Source of the DNA: Planctomycetota bacterium
GTDB taxonomy: Bacteria > Planctomycetota > UBA8742 > UBA2392
Length of the DNA stretch: 64,000 bases
Direction of reading: 5' to 3'
NCBI GenBank assembly: GCA_016712285.1
Contig: JADJRK010000001.1
Span: 1-64,000 of the forward strand
Part shown: positions 41,073 to 50,700 of the stretch, piece by piece
How positions within the stretch are numbered: the stretch's first letter is position 1
How the letters are laid out: every line of letters begins with the position of its first letter
The notes under the pieces: generated by a model
Told to the model about the DNA's origin: nothing
Databases searched by the model: none
Seen by the model: the letters and a program-made list of their open reading frames with translations, nothing else
Translations under genes and position numbers: made by a program

Positions 41073-42521
41073 ATGGACTCCATGACCGATGCGCTTCAAA
41101 TCCTCCGGGCGTTTCGTGAATCGACTGAGGCGCAGCCGTGGCCAAAGCCGGGTGCGCATCTGGATATCGTTGCCTATGGTGCGTGGCTGGACCTCACGGC
41201 GGACTTCTGGAAAGAGTCTGGTGAGGGCATTCTGAACGAGTTTGCGGCACACCGCAGACGCATCGAAACACTCACTGTAACCGCGCTGGAAGACTTGCGA
41301 GCTGCCGTCAAGTCGCACGGCGCGGCGTGCCTAAGAGCGCTTGCACGCCAAGTCAAACAAAGCAAGGCGGAATCTGCGAAGCTGAATGGCGAGGCATCCG
41401 AGGCTGAAGAGGGCCATCGTGTGTGGATGGATACCGAAGCACAGCGAAAGACGCGTTGGGCTGAAGACCTGCAACAGGCCCGGACGTGGGTTCAGCATCA
41501 CACAACAGAATGGCTGCGCGCAATCGACTACGCGTTGGTCGCACCATTTGACGCACCGCTTATTGCGTTCGGGCTTCCGCCAGGGGGAGAGGAGATACCG
41601 GAGTGCGAATGGCAGGGGGTGTTCCAAGTCGGGCAGCAGGACTACCCGAACAACTCGCCACCAAACAAATTCAACGTGTTTCCTTCAGGCGATCCGAACA
41701 GGCCAAACGCGAGATTGACCGGGTACGGCCTTGGCGCGCAAACTTTGGGGCGTTGCGACCTGCCAAGACTCGCAGCTCCGAAAAGCTACCTCGCGGGGCT
41801 GCGCGAGCAAGGCAAGTCCCCCTGGATCATCGCGAGGGTGGTGGAGGAATTGCTTCGTGGCGCGTCGCCGTCAACGGTCAACGAGTTCGTTGCAGTCCGT
41901 CCCCCCGGTTCAACTCAAATCACAGAGTGGTGGTGGTACTCGGTCATGCCGACGATTTACTCCTGGAACGCAAGGCATCAGCCCACAGACGGCCGCCAAC
42001 CGGTGCTGCATATCTGGGAAAAGCGCGTGGAAGTGAGCGAGGGCGGGAAGCAGTCCCACGTTCATCCGGACGACGTTGCTGGAAAGGGCCTGTCAATCAA
42101 CGAGTGGCACACCTGTCGGGCGGATGGTCGGACGTTGACATCCAGAGAGGCCGAGAGCATAGCCCTGTCCGTCGCCGCACTGCTGGACTCATTGTGCCAT
42201 CATGCCGCCAGCTTTCGGGTGAAGATTGAGGCCGCGGCTGGCAAACCCGGCGCGATGGTCACCTGGCTCGGAACTAGCGATTACGTGCGACCGGCTCTTG
42301 CGACACTTCTTTTGCGCGCGGGCAACGAGCGTAGGCTAGCCAACAGCCGTATCAACGACCGGCGGGAACTGAACAACTGCTTTCCCGGTATTGAGGACTA
42401 CCTCCCCACCGAACCGGATTCCACCGGCAAGGGGGAAAACAAATTTGAACAGGCGACCTTCGTGTCGCGGTTGGTCGGAATGGTTGACGATTTGCGCCCA
42501 TTAGCAGTTGGCATGAAGTAG
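41073..42521 (+). CDS. Large protein of unknown function on the integrated element
   Basis: 482 residues. The N-terminal third (about 45-150) is helical with coiled-coil character (ALARQVKQSKAESAKLNGEASEAEEGHRVW). The middle and C-terminal parts are globular, with landmarks ITEWWWYSVMPTIYSW, YLAGLREQGKSPWIIARVVEELLRGASP and LGTSDYVRPALATLLLRAGNERRL. No nuclease, methyltransferase or ATPase motif was found. It stands alone between intergenic gaps of about 180 bp, the layout of cargo (for example defence) genes in such elements. Codon use looks like its neighbours. A defence role is speculation. Confidence 0.6.
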   Translation: MDSMTDALQILRAFRESTEAQPWPKPGAHLDIVAYGAWLDLTADFWKESGEGILNEFAAHRRRIETLTVTALEDLRAAVKSHGAACLRALARQVKQSKAESAKLNGEASEAEEGHRVWMDTEAQRKTRWAEDLQQARTWVQHHTTEWLRAIDYALVAPFDAPLIAFGLPPGGEEIPECEWQGVFQVGQQDYPNNSPPNKFNVFPSGDPNRPNARLTGYGLGAQTLGRCDLPRLAAPKSYLAGLREQGKSPWIIARVVEELLRGASPSTVNEFVAVRPPGSTQITEWWWYSVMPTIYSWNARHQPTDGRQPVLHIWEKRVEVSEGGKQSHVHPDDVAGKGLSINEWHTCRADGRTLTSREAESIALSVAALLDSLCHHAASFRVKIEAAAGKPGAMVTWLGTSDYVRPALATLLLRAGNERRLANSRINDRRELNNCFPGIEDYLPTEPDSTGKGENKFEQATFVSRLVGMVDDLRPLAVGMK

Positions 42522-42695
42522 ACGCGCTATTCATCGATGGTCCGTGTCCCGCCATGCAAGCGGACTCCAAGCCAAGCGCAACTCTGAAAGCGAATCACCG
42601 ACTAGCATTCCGCGTGAAGTGACGAGCGATGCGGGACATGGTTTCTTTGTGTGTGCGCCCAAATTCACCGGGCGACGACGAAGGAGTCCAGGACC

Positions 42696-42947
42696 ATGTC
42701 AAAGAACCAAAAGGCTACGCTAGCAACTTCTTTCCTGACTGACCGAGACCTCGCCGCCCGGCTGAACGTCTCGCGCAGTTTCGTCTGGAAGCTGCAAGGC
42801 CAAGGCCGACTACCCATGCCCATCAAGCTTGGGCGCGCCTGTCGCTGGCGGCTGGCCGATATTGAGGCCTGGGAGCGTGCGGGTTGCCCTTCACGCGACA
42901 GCAGCACCTACCGTGACCTGGCGCGGGAGGGGGTCAGCCATGAGTAG
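42696..42947 (+). CDS. AlpA/MerR-type HTH regulator or excisionase
   Basis: ATG 42696 has AAGGAG (42681-42686) upstream. The 83-residue protein contains FLTDRDLAARLNVSRSFVWKLQGQGRLPMPIKLGRACRWRLADIEAWERAG, a textbook AlpA-type winged helix: D-L-A-x-R-L-x-V-S-R-x-x-V-W, then P-x-P-x-K-L-G-R, R-W-x-x-x-D-I-E-x-W. AlpA proteins regulate prophage integrase genes or act as excision factors. The stop overlaps the start of the primase gene by 8 nt, so the two are coupled, an arrangement common in satellite elements. Confidence 0.8.
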   Translation: MSKNQKATLATSFLTDRDLAARLNVSRSFVWKLQGQGRLPMPIKLGRACRWRLADIEAWERAGCPSRDSSTYRDLAREGVSHE

Positions 42948-45435
42948 CAATGAAAAGGGCGCGGCGGCAACCGCGCCCGAACCCGAAGACCGCGACGGCC
43001 TTGACGAGTCAACACCTATGATACCTCATCAAACCGGGGACGGCAACAAAATGTTGCTTGCCGCGTTGGCCCTTGCCGCCCGTGGCTTCTACGTGTTCCC
43101 GGTGTTTGGCGATTCCAACGACCCACGCGACAAGTCACCCGTCGGTAAGAAGTGCAAAGCACCGATTGGCGTGCTTGTGCCGCACGGCGTAAGCGATGCC
43201 ACCACGAACCCCGAAGTGATTCGCCGGTGGTGGACTGCCGAGCCTAACGCCAACATCGGTATCGCATGCGGCCCATCAAAACTCTGCATCGGCGACGTGG
43301 ACAGTGCGGCCGGTGAGCTTGCGGTCAAACACTCCGGCGCGTTTCCAGCGACGTTGGAGGCTCGCACCGGTAAGGGCCGCCACGCATACATGCGCGGCGA
43401 ATCGACAAGCGTCAACCGAGTGCTTGAAGGCGTAGACCGCAAAAGCAAGGGCGGGTACGTCGTCGCGCCACCATCGGTGCATGAGTCGGGGCGCGTTTAC
43501 GAGTGGATCAACCCGGACACAGAAATAGCGGACGCTCCGCAGTGGTTTCGCAAAGCAGGCCGAAAGAAGAAAGCAGAGCCTATCAAACCCGGAGTTGACG
43601 CGTCAGGAAATTTGTTACAAGAGGCTACCCGGAAGCGGTTCCATGGGCGCGGCGGCGCTGACGCCGATACTGCCTGGAAGGCGCTGACCCAGCTCGCATC
43701 CTGGCGGGCCGACGACTACACAGCTTGGGTTGACGTTGGCATGGCCTGCAAAGCCGCCGGCCTTGATTGCTTTGACTGGGAACAGTGGTCGCGTCAGAGC
43801 GTGAAGTTTCAGGAAGGTCTGTGCGCCAAGAAGTGGGCGACGTTCAAGGGAGACGGCTTGTCGGTCGGCTCGCTCGTGCATTGGGCGCGCGAAGACAGCG
43901 GCTTAGTCGTCTCGACCGCGACGCGCGTTGAAGTAATCGAACCGGGTCGCCCTCCAATACCTGACGGTGGTCCGGTATCCGTCGCGCTGGAATTCAAACG
44001 TGAGGCCGGCAAAGCACGGACAACGGTAATCGCCCGCTCGGGCGACAAAGTTCTTGGGGCGGACACGGTCAACCTCTTCGATGCCAAGGCCCGCGGCAAA
44101 CTTGCGGCTATGTTGGCCGGGAACGGCGCTGGTGATGTTGTGGCGCTGGAGAGGATGCTTCTGGATCGCGCTGCTGAACCGGCTTCTGAGGAGCCGTTGT
44201 CTGACGAACCGTCCCGCGAATCACTACTGGCTGAAAAAGACGCTGAGACGACCGAGCTGTTGGCCCGGATGCCCCAAGACATACGGCGTGAGGCGGAGTC
44301 TGTGTTGCGCGGCGGTAAAGTGCTGGAACGTATCCGCAGCGACACTGAGCTGATCGGCATTGCGGGTGAAGTCGGGTTGCGGACCATCTGCTACGTGATC
44401 GGGACTTCGCGCCTGCTCGTGAAGCCACTGGGCGGGTTGATCCAAGGACTGTCAAGTTCGGGCAAGTCGTATGTGCCGCGGAAAGTGTCCGACCTGTTCC
44501 CCGCTGAAACCATTCTTCTCGCGCACGAAGTCTCGCCCAATGCTCTCTACTACGCCAAAGTTGGACGCCTCGTGCACACCTGGGTCCTCGGCGGCGAACG
44601 CAAACGCAGCGACAAGCCTGAACAGCAGGACGCAACCAAGGCACTGCGCGAGATGCTGGCAGAAGGCGAGCTTCGCAAGCTGGTGACTATCACGGATTCC
44701 GGCAGGCCCGAATCCATCGAAATCTACCAGCCCGGCCCGATTGCCTACACGGAATCCACAACGGCCGCCAAGGTCTTCGACGAGGACAGCAACCGCTTGA
44801 TCTCGTTGGCGTCAGACGAAAGCGATGAGCAAGTTGAGAGGATCATCCAGTCTCAAGCACGGCGGTCAGAGGGGCTGGCTGATGACTCGACGCATATCAT
44901 TCAGGTCCACCACGCGATGCAGCGAATGCTCCGAAGGCTGCGCGTGAAGATCCCGTATGCATCCGAATTGGCCGCCTGCATCCCCCGAAGGCCGGAGACC
45001 AATCGGGCCTTCCCGATGCTCTTGAGCGGCATCGAAGCCGTCGCGCTGTTGCGCCAGTACGAGCGCCTGACCACGCCCCAGCATGGCGATGAAGTGTGCG
45101 CGACCATCGAGGACTATGCCGTCGCCGCATACTTGCTGCGCGGGCCATTGGGGCGCGCTCTCGGCAATGGGTTGACTCCGGCTGTCGTGCGATTCGGGCA
45201 GGCCTTACGCGCGCGATTCGGTGACGAAGACTTTGAGCCAGCCGACGCTGCCGCCGCCCAGAAATCGGTGAAGGCGAGCCAAAAAGTGAACGACTACCTT
45301 CGCGCGTTGGCCGACGCCGGCTGTGCGCTGCGAGTAGAGAAAAGCCACGGGAACGTTGCCGCGAAGTGGAAGATGCTGACCGAAGTCGGCGAGCATGCCG
45401 CTACTTGGCTGCCCGATCCAAAGGGGCTCCAATGA
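42940..45435 (+). CDS. Primase-polymerase / P-loop replication protein
   Basis: 831 residues from ATG 42940, within GGGAGGGGG context. The N-terminal 200 residues are a bifunctional primase/polymerase (prim-pol, AEP) domain: ALALAARGFYVFPVFG, the metal-binding D-x-D in CIGDVDS (about 117-122), then TLEARTGKGRHAYMRG and GGYVVAPPSVHESG. A PriCT-like helical segment follows (about 235-325; WRADDYTAWVDVGMACK ... LSVGSLVHWAREDSG). The C-terminal half has a P-loop, GLSSSGKS, at about 503-510, but the rest does not look like a standard D5/SF3 helicase. Such proteins initiate replication of plasmids, satellites and phages. Confidence 0.8.
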   Translation: MSSNEKGAAATAPEPEDRDGLDESTPMIPHQTGDGNKMLLAALALAARGFYVFPVFGDSNDPRDKSPVGKKCKAPIGVLVPHGVSDATTNPEVIRRWWTAEPNANIGIACGPSKLCIGDVDSAAGELAVKHSGAFPATLEARTGKGRHAYMRGESTSVNRVLEGVDRKSKGGYVVAPPSVHESGRVYEWINPDTEIADAPQWFRKAGRKKKAEPIKPGVDASGNLLQEATRKRFHGRGGADADTAWKALTQLASWRADDYTAWVDVGMACKAAGLDCFDWEQWSRQSVKFQEGLCAKKWATFKGDGLSVGSLVHWAREDSGLVVSTATRVEVIEPGRPPIPDGGPVSVALEFKREAGKARTTVIARSGDKVLGADTVNLFDAKARGKLAAMLAGNGAGDVVALERMLLDRAAEPASEEPLSDEPSRESLLAEKDAETTELLARMPQDIRREAESVLRGGKVLERIRSDTELIGIAGEVGLRTICYVIGTSRLLVKPLGGLIQGLSSSGKSYVPRKVSDLFPAETILLAHEVSPNALYYAKVGRLVHTWVLGGERKRSDKPEQQDATKALREMLAEGELRKLVTITDSGRPESIEIYQPGPIAYTESTTAAKVFDEDSNRLISLASDESDEQVERIIQSQARRSEGLADDSTHIIQVHHAMQRMLRRLRVKIPYASELAACIPRRPETNRAFPMLLSGIEAVALLRQYERLTTPQHGDEVCATIEDYAVAAYLLRGPLGRALGNGLTPAVVRFGQALRARFGDEDFEPADAAAAQKSVKASQKVNDYLRALADAGCALRVEKSHGNVAAKWKMLTEVGEHAATWLPDPKGLQ

Positions 45436-45821
45436 CCAATGATGCATTTGTAGGTGAGTGCATGGCATGGTGGCCACCTCCCGCACAACCCGGTTCGGCA
45501 GTCCCGAAAGCCCCACCTGATGGCACTGGTGCCGAACCAGACTTGCCGGTTCCGCAAGGTACCGCAGGTTCGACGAGCCCGGAGACAGTTCACTTTCATG
45601 CACGGCGAACCAGTGGAACCCTTGCCGAACCAGTGTCGGCGGTCCCGCACGAACCCCTAGACGAAGCCGACTGGGAAACGTTGAACCAACAATCACACAC
45701 CCGGCCGGTGGGGCCGCGGTGCTGCGCCCCTTGGCCGTACCCTTCGAGCCTGAAGATCGAGGACTTCGACCTGACACCGGCAGAGTATTGGGGCGAAACG
45801 CCAAGGGCAGAACCGCCTTGA
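45432..45821 (+). CDS. Small proline-rich hypothetical protein coupled to the primase gene
   Basis: ATG 45432 overlaps the primase stop in an ATGA arrangement, the main evidence that it is translated. The 129-residue product is rich in Pro, Ala, Glu and Thr and mostly disordered, ending with CCAPWPYPSSLKIEDFDLTPAEYWGE, which could be a short binding motif. No family recognised. Confidence 0.45.
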   Translation: MTNDAFVGECMAWWPPPAQPGSAVPKAPPDGTGAEPDLPVPQGTAGSTSPETVHFHARRTSGTLAEPVSAVPHEPLDEADWETLNQQSHTRPVGPRCCAPWPYPSSLKIEDFDLTPAEYWGETPRAEPP

Positions 45822-45956
45822 AGCCGCTCCCTGGGCTAGCTGTCAGACTGTTGACCAGTCAAGATTGTTTGTAGTTCTACGTGGCACTTCACAGTTTCAT
45901 GGGGTACTTTTCCAAACAATCCCGCACTGCATCACGCCAGAGGAAAGGAATTACCG

Positions 45957-47174
45957 ATGGGCGTTTTCCGCGTCACCTTCACCAAGAACGGCCGCAAGCA
46001 GCGGTCCGGTAACTTCTACATCGACTTCAAGGATGCCGCCGGCATCCGCCGCCGCGTGCCTGCGTACAGGGGCCAGCGGGAGTCACAGGAGTTGGAACGT
46101 ACCATCGAGAAGCTGGTCGCATGCAGGTGCAACAACGCGCTGCCAGGCGCGGATCTCGTTCGCTGCATCGAGTCCATGCCGGCCAAGGTGCGGGACCGGC
46201 TCACGGTGTTCGGTGTTCTCGACAAGTGCAGGCAGCACGCCGCAAGAACGATTACCGACCACCTTGGTGACTACAAGGCCGAGTTGGTTGCCAAGGGCGC
46301 TTCCGAGACCTGGGCCACCCTCGTACACACGCGTGCGCTGGCCGTGCTGACAGAGGCCGGATGCAAGTCACTGTCCGCGCTCAACGAGGGCGACCTGCTA
46401 CTTGCTGCCGACCGGCTGCGCCAAACCCGGCACCAAAGCGACGCCACCTACAACCACCACCTTTCCGCCTGCAAGCAATTCTCGAAATGGCTGGTACGCG
46501 GCAAGCGCATGAACGCCGACCCGCTGTTGGGCGTGAAGGGGCGCAACGCCAAGGCCAACCGAGTCCACCAGCGTCGCGCCTTGACGGCCACAGAGTGCCG
46601 GGCGTTGCTGGCCCGCACGGAAACAGGCCGCGACAGTCACGGAATGACCGGGCCAGAGCGTGCATTGCTCTACCGTCTTGCGCTCGAAACGGGCCTGCGC
46701 GCCAACGAGCTGCGAACGTTGACCCGAAGTGCATTCCAGCTAGGCGGGAAGCAACCCAGCGTCACTGTAGCGGCTAGGCACGCAAAGAATCGCAAGGCAG
46801 CAACCCTGCCTTTGCGGCCCGTCATGGCTGGCCTGCTGGCACATCACGTCGCCAACATGCTGCCTGGCGCGATGGTGTTTTCTGCTATGCCACAGTCGAA
46901 CCACACGGCCGAAATGCTGAAAGCAGATCTTGCGGCGGCCAACATTGAGTACGAGGTCGAAAACCAGTTTGCCGATTTCCACGCGTTGCGGCACACGTTC
47001 ATCACCAATCTTGCGCGGGCCGGTGTAATGCCGAACGTGGCGAAAGAACTGGCGCGGCATTCCACGATCACTCTGACCATGGATTACTACACGCACACCA
47101 GTCTCGGGGACCATGCTGCTGCCGCGGCGAAGCTGCCCGATCTCGACGTGGGCAAGTTGGCTGAGACCGCGTAG
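45957..47174 (+). CDS. Tyrosine integrase of the integrated element
   Basis: 405 residues; the start has AGGAAAGGAA at 45941-45950. N-terminal arm-type domain (FTKNGRKQRSGNFYIDFKDAAGIRRRVPAYRGQ), a core-binding domain (about 95-190) and a catalytic domain with Arg in TGLRANEL (about 247), Lys in ARHAKNRKAATLPL (about 280), HALRH (about 343-347), His in ELARHSTI (about 366) and Tyr in DYYTHTS (about 378). The FHALRHTFITNLARAGV form is, from memory, widespread in Planctomycetota. It lies at the right end of the element, so the attachment site should be just downstream, but no direct repeat with the left end near 33.6-33.7 kb was found by eye. Confidence 0.9.
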   Translation: MGVFRVTFTKNGRKQRSGNFYIDFKDAAGIRRRVPAYRGQRESQELERTIEKLVACRCNNALPGADLVRCIESMPAKVRDRLTVFGVLDKCRQHAARTITDHLGDYKAELVAKGASETWATLVHTRALAVLTEAGCKSLSALNEGDLLLAADRLRQTRHQSDATYNHHLSACKQFSKWLVRGKRMNADPLLGVKGRNAKANRVHQRRALTATECRALLARTETGRDSHGMTGPERALLYRLALETGLRANELRTLTRSAFQLGGKQPSVTVAARHAKNRKAATLPLRPVMAGLLAHHVANMLPGAMVFSAMPQSNHTAEMLKADLAAANIEYEVENQFADFHALRHTFITNLARAGVMPNVAKELARHSTITLTMDYYTHTSLGDHAAAAAKLPDLDVGKLAETA

Positions 47175-47327
47175 CTTGCATACGGGCTTGCAGTCAACGC
47201 GCAGTCGGCCAAGGAACTCCAAAGACACCCAACGACGCCAAACCCGCACCACGAAGCCATTCACCCACATTCCAAGCCCCCCAGCCACGGCCTCTAAACC
47301 CGCCCCTCATTCATTGGGTGCTTGGTT

Positions 47328-47350
47328 GCGGGGCGCGCTCTGCGCCCCGC
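47328..47350. terminator. Strong GC hairpin downstream of the integrase
   Basis: GCGGGGCGC (47328-47336), loop GCTCT, GCGCCCCGC (47342-47350). About 10 nt later comes TTCTTTT, so it can serve as a terminator for plus-strand transcription leaving the element. Confidence 0.5.
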
Positions 47351-47556
47351 GGGCTGGTGTTCTTTTGCCTGGGCCGGTAGAGTGCAATCCGTAGAAGTCG
47401 TAGCATCGGTGCAATTCAGATCGATTCTGATCGATCGTGATTGCTTTGCCGCTGTCGCGGGATCGCACAACATCACATGCTGATGTAGCGAAATAACTGT
47501 AGAAATACCAATAAGATAGACCAGATTCTAACTGCACAGTTAGATGCGGCGCGCAG

Positions 47557-47573
47557 TTGGCACGGTAAGTGCA
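47557..47573 (+). promoter_or_regulatory. Sigma-54-type promoter upstream of the giant surface protein
   Basis: TTGGCACGGTAAGTGCA has the invariant GG (47559-47560) and GC (47571-47572) exactly 10 nt apart, and TGGCACG fits the -24 consensus; the -12 element reads GTGC instead of TTGC. It lies about 170 bp before the start codon. Confidence 0.6.
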
Positions 47574-47740
47574 AAACATCTCCCAGCATAAGTGACTGGA
47601 CGGTCAGCAACGGGGAATCTGCGTGGTTCCCGATTCGTTGTGGCCGTTGCGAAGGCGAAAGTTGGGTCAGCCGCCTGCGCTCGATGTTTCGACCCTGACG
47701 TCGATCCGGGACATCCCGGACCTGACACAAGGAACCAGCC

Positions 47741-50700
47741 ATGAATCGATTCGGCTTCAGCAGCATTCTGGTCGCGCTGGCGATGGTCGTGCTCGCAGGC
47801 ACGGCAGCGGCGCAAATTCAGCTCACGACGACGTTCGCCAGTAATAACGGGTTGGCGACCGGCGGCAACATGTTCAACATCACCACCGGATCGTCCGGCA
47901 TCACGATCACTCGCTTCGACTGCAACGTCGATGCGACCACGGGCGTCGACTGGCAGATCTACACGCGGACCGGAACTTTCGTGGGATTCGAAACCAATGC
48001 CGCGGCTTGGACGCTGCATGACACGATTACCAACACCACGGGCGCGGGACTGAACAACCCCACGAACGTAACTTTCAACACGCCGCTGGTGCTGAACGCT
48101 TCTACGACGTACGGCATATACGTTTCGATGACAACGACCGGGGCGGGAATCAACTACACCAACGTTACCACACCCACAAACTACGCCGATTCCAACATCA
48201 CGATTACCGTCGGCTCTGCATGCGGCGCGACCCAGTTTTCCGGGCTGATCACCGGCCGCGGCTGGAACGGTACCGTGTACTACAACGCAGGTGACCCCAC
48301 CCTGCAGCCGGCATCAGGGTCTACGTTTAGCAACGCCCTAGTACTCGATGCGCCAGTCGGCGTGCCGCTTTCAGCGGCCGACTTGGTTGCAGACGATTCC
48401 AATACCTCCAACATAGACGTCACCGTTACCGCGGTATCGGCTGCCCCGGGCGTTACAGCTCCTAGCAATGCCTTCGGCGTTGCGGTTCCTCACGGCCTGA
48501 GCTGGACCGGCACCCCGACCACAACCGGCAGCTACAGCTATACCGTTCAATTGAGCGACGGTACGGCGTCGCCCTCGTTCAACGTGGTCATCAACGTCAC
48601 GGACCCGGGCCCGACGCTGACTCCCACGGTCTCGTCCAATTTCAACGCGACACTGGAGTACTTCGCGGCTCCCGGAATCGCGCTGGCGAGCGCTGACCTG
48701 AGAGTCAACGACGCCAACAGTTCAACGGTAAGTGTCACAGTCACGCCGACGGCGCCGGCGCCGGGTGTTACCGCGCCAAGCTCGTCCGGACCAACAGTCG
48801 TACCGTTCAACATTTCATGGACGGGTACGCCGACGACGGTCGGCGTGTACACCTATGCCATTTCGCTTTCGGACGGCGTCAACATCACCAACTTCAACGT
48901 TACGATCGACGTCAGCGTGCCTGAAATGCTGATTGGTCAGCAAACGACCATGAGCAACACAATTCCATTCAACCAGAACAGCGTGCGTTTCCAGACAGCC
49001 TATACCGCGGCTGAAGTTTCCATGCCGGCTGGCACCGTGATTTCGGAGATCCGCGTCGCGGGCAGTATCCTGACGCCGCCGCAGTACAATGGCCTGCGTT
49101 GCCGCATCGCCCATACCAACGTTGCGGTAGCCGGACTTTCGACCCTTTTTGACTCGAATTACACCGGCACGTTGCAGACCGTGTTTGGCCCGGCGGACTA
49201 CACGCCGACAACAATCGCGATTGGCGCCACTTCACAGTGGTACGTGTTCCCGCTGACGAACCCGTTCGTCTACAATGGCACCGACGGCTTACTGGTGGAC
49301 TGGTCGTATGACTCCAAGGTGGGCACCGGTTTCACGGTTGGCACCGCGGCACCCTCGGGCGAAACGGTTCGCGGTCGCGTGTACGCTACGACCGGCAACT
49401 CCACAACCCTGAGTGGCACAGCCGCCACCACGCTCGGCAACTACGGCCTCCACTTGCTGACCTATCCCGCGAACAGTGTGGCCCTTGCTGGTGCGCCTTC
49501 CGTCGGTGGCCTGGCAACGCCGCAATCTGACCTTGTGATGATGGATATGCGCGGCGTTGCAATCGCCACAGCCCGCACACTGGATTCAGTCACGTTCACG
49601 AAGTCGGGTACCATCAGTGACGCCAACGTCACCCTGGTTCGGCTTCTTCGGGACAACAACGATGACGGCGTGGTGGACGGCGGCGACACGGTGCTTGGTT
49701 CCGGCACGCTGACGTCCGGCCAGATCACTTTTGCAGGATCGCCCGTGGTCAACATTCCGGATACGAGCGCCAACCCGGCGGTGCGACTGCTGCTGGCGGT
49801 CAACATCTCAACGGCACAGTCGGCCGGTACGACACTGGCCTTCGAGATCACCAGCGCGAGCAACGTGACGTTCAGCGGCGGAACGGATACAACCAACTAT
49901 CCGCTTCAGTCCGGCACGTTTGTCCAGCGCATGGCGGGCACGTACAGCATCAACAAGACTTCGGGCGACTACACGGACATCGGCGATGCCTTCGACGACC
50001 TCGAGACGTTTGGTGTGTCCGGCCCGGTGGTGCTGCAGATTACGGACAGTGAAACCTACGTGGCCACGCCAGAGTACAGCCTGGGCATCAGCAGCGCACA
50101 GCCGCTGCCGGCAGTTACACCGGTGCCTGGTGCGTCATCGACCAACACGATTACCTTGAGGGCCGCAAGCGGCCAGACGCCCCATATTCAGGGCAGCAGC
50201 AGCGGTGCGGTGCTGATGGGTTCGAGCTCGACAGCAGCACAGACCGGGCGCGGCGGCCTGGTCATCAATCAGTCCTATGTCACCGTGGAGGGCCTCGAGG
50301 TCTTCGGCGGGCCGCACTTCGGCATCATGGCGCAGGGAAACAACACTTCGCCGTACTTCCTGAACAACACGGACATCACCATCCGTCGCTGCATTGTGCA
50401 TGACATTCCCGACGGCCCCGGCATCGCGCACATGGGCATGAACTCCGGCTGGGCGAACAACTTCCTGGTCGAGCACAACTTTGTGTGGAACTGCCTGACG
50501 ATGTCGATTGCGGCGACACCCGCCCTGCAGACGTTGACGAACGGCGCAATCACGATTCGCAATACGCCGGCTGCTAATGGTGCAATCGTGCGTCACAACA
50601 CGATCGTCCATACGAGCACCGATGCTCTTACGGGCGGCATCTACGTTTACAACTCCAGCGGCGCGCAGGCGCTGGCTGAGTGCACGAACAACATTGTGGT

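Larger units (their letters stand above)
47175..47740. other. Right boundary of the element and promoter region of the giant surface gene
   Basis: Contents in order: GGGCTTGCAGTC (47183-47194), shared with the scar near 3510; the 16-nt CTCTAAACCCGCCCCT (47292-47307), shared with 3432-3447; a strong GC hairpin (47328-47350); an AT-richer stretch (47400-47540); and a sigma-54-type promoter (47557-47573). No gene seen. Confidence 0.5.
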
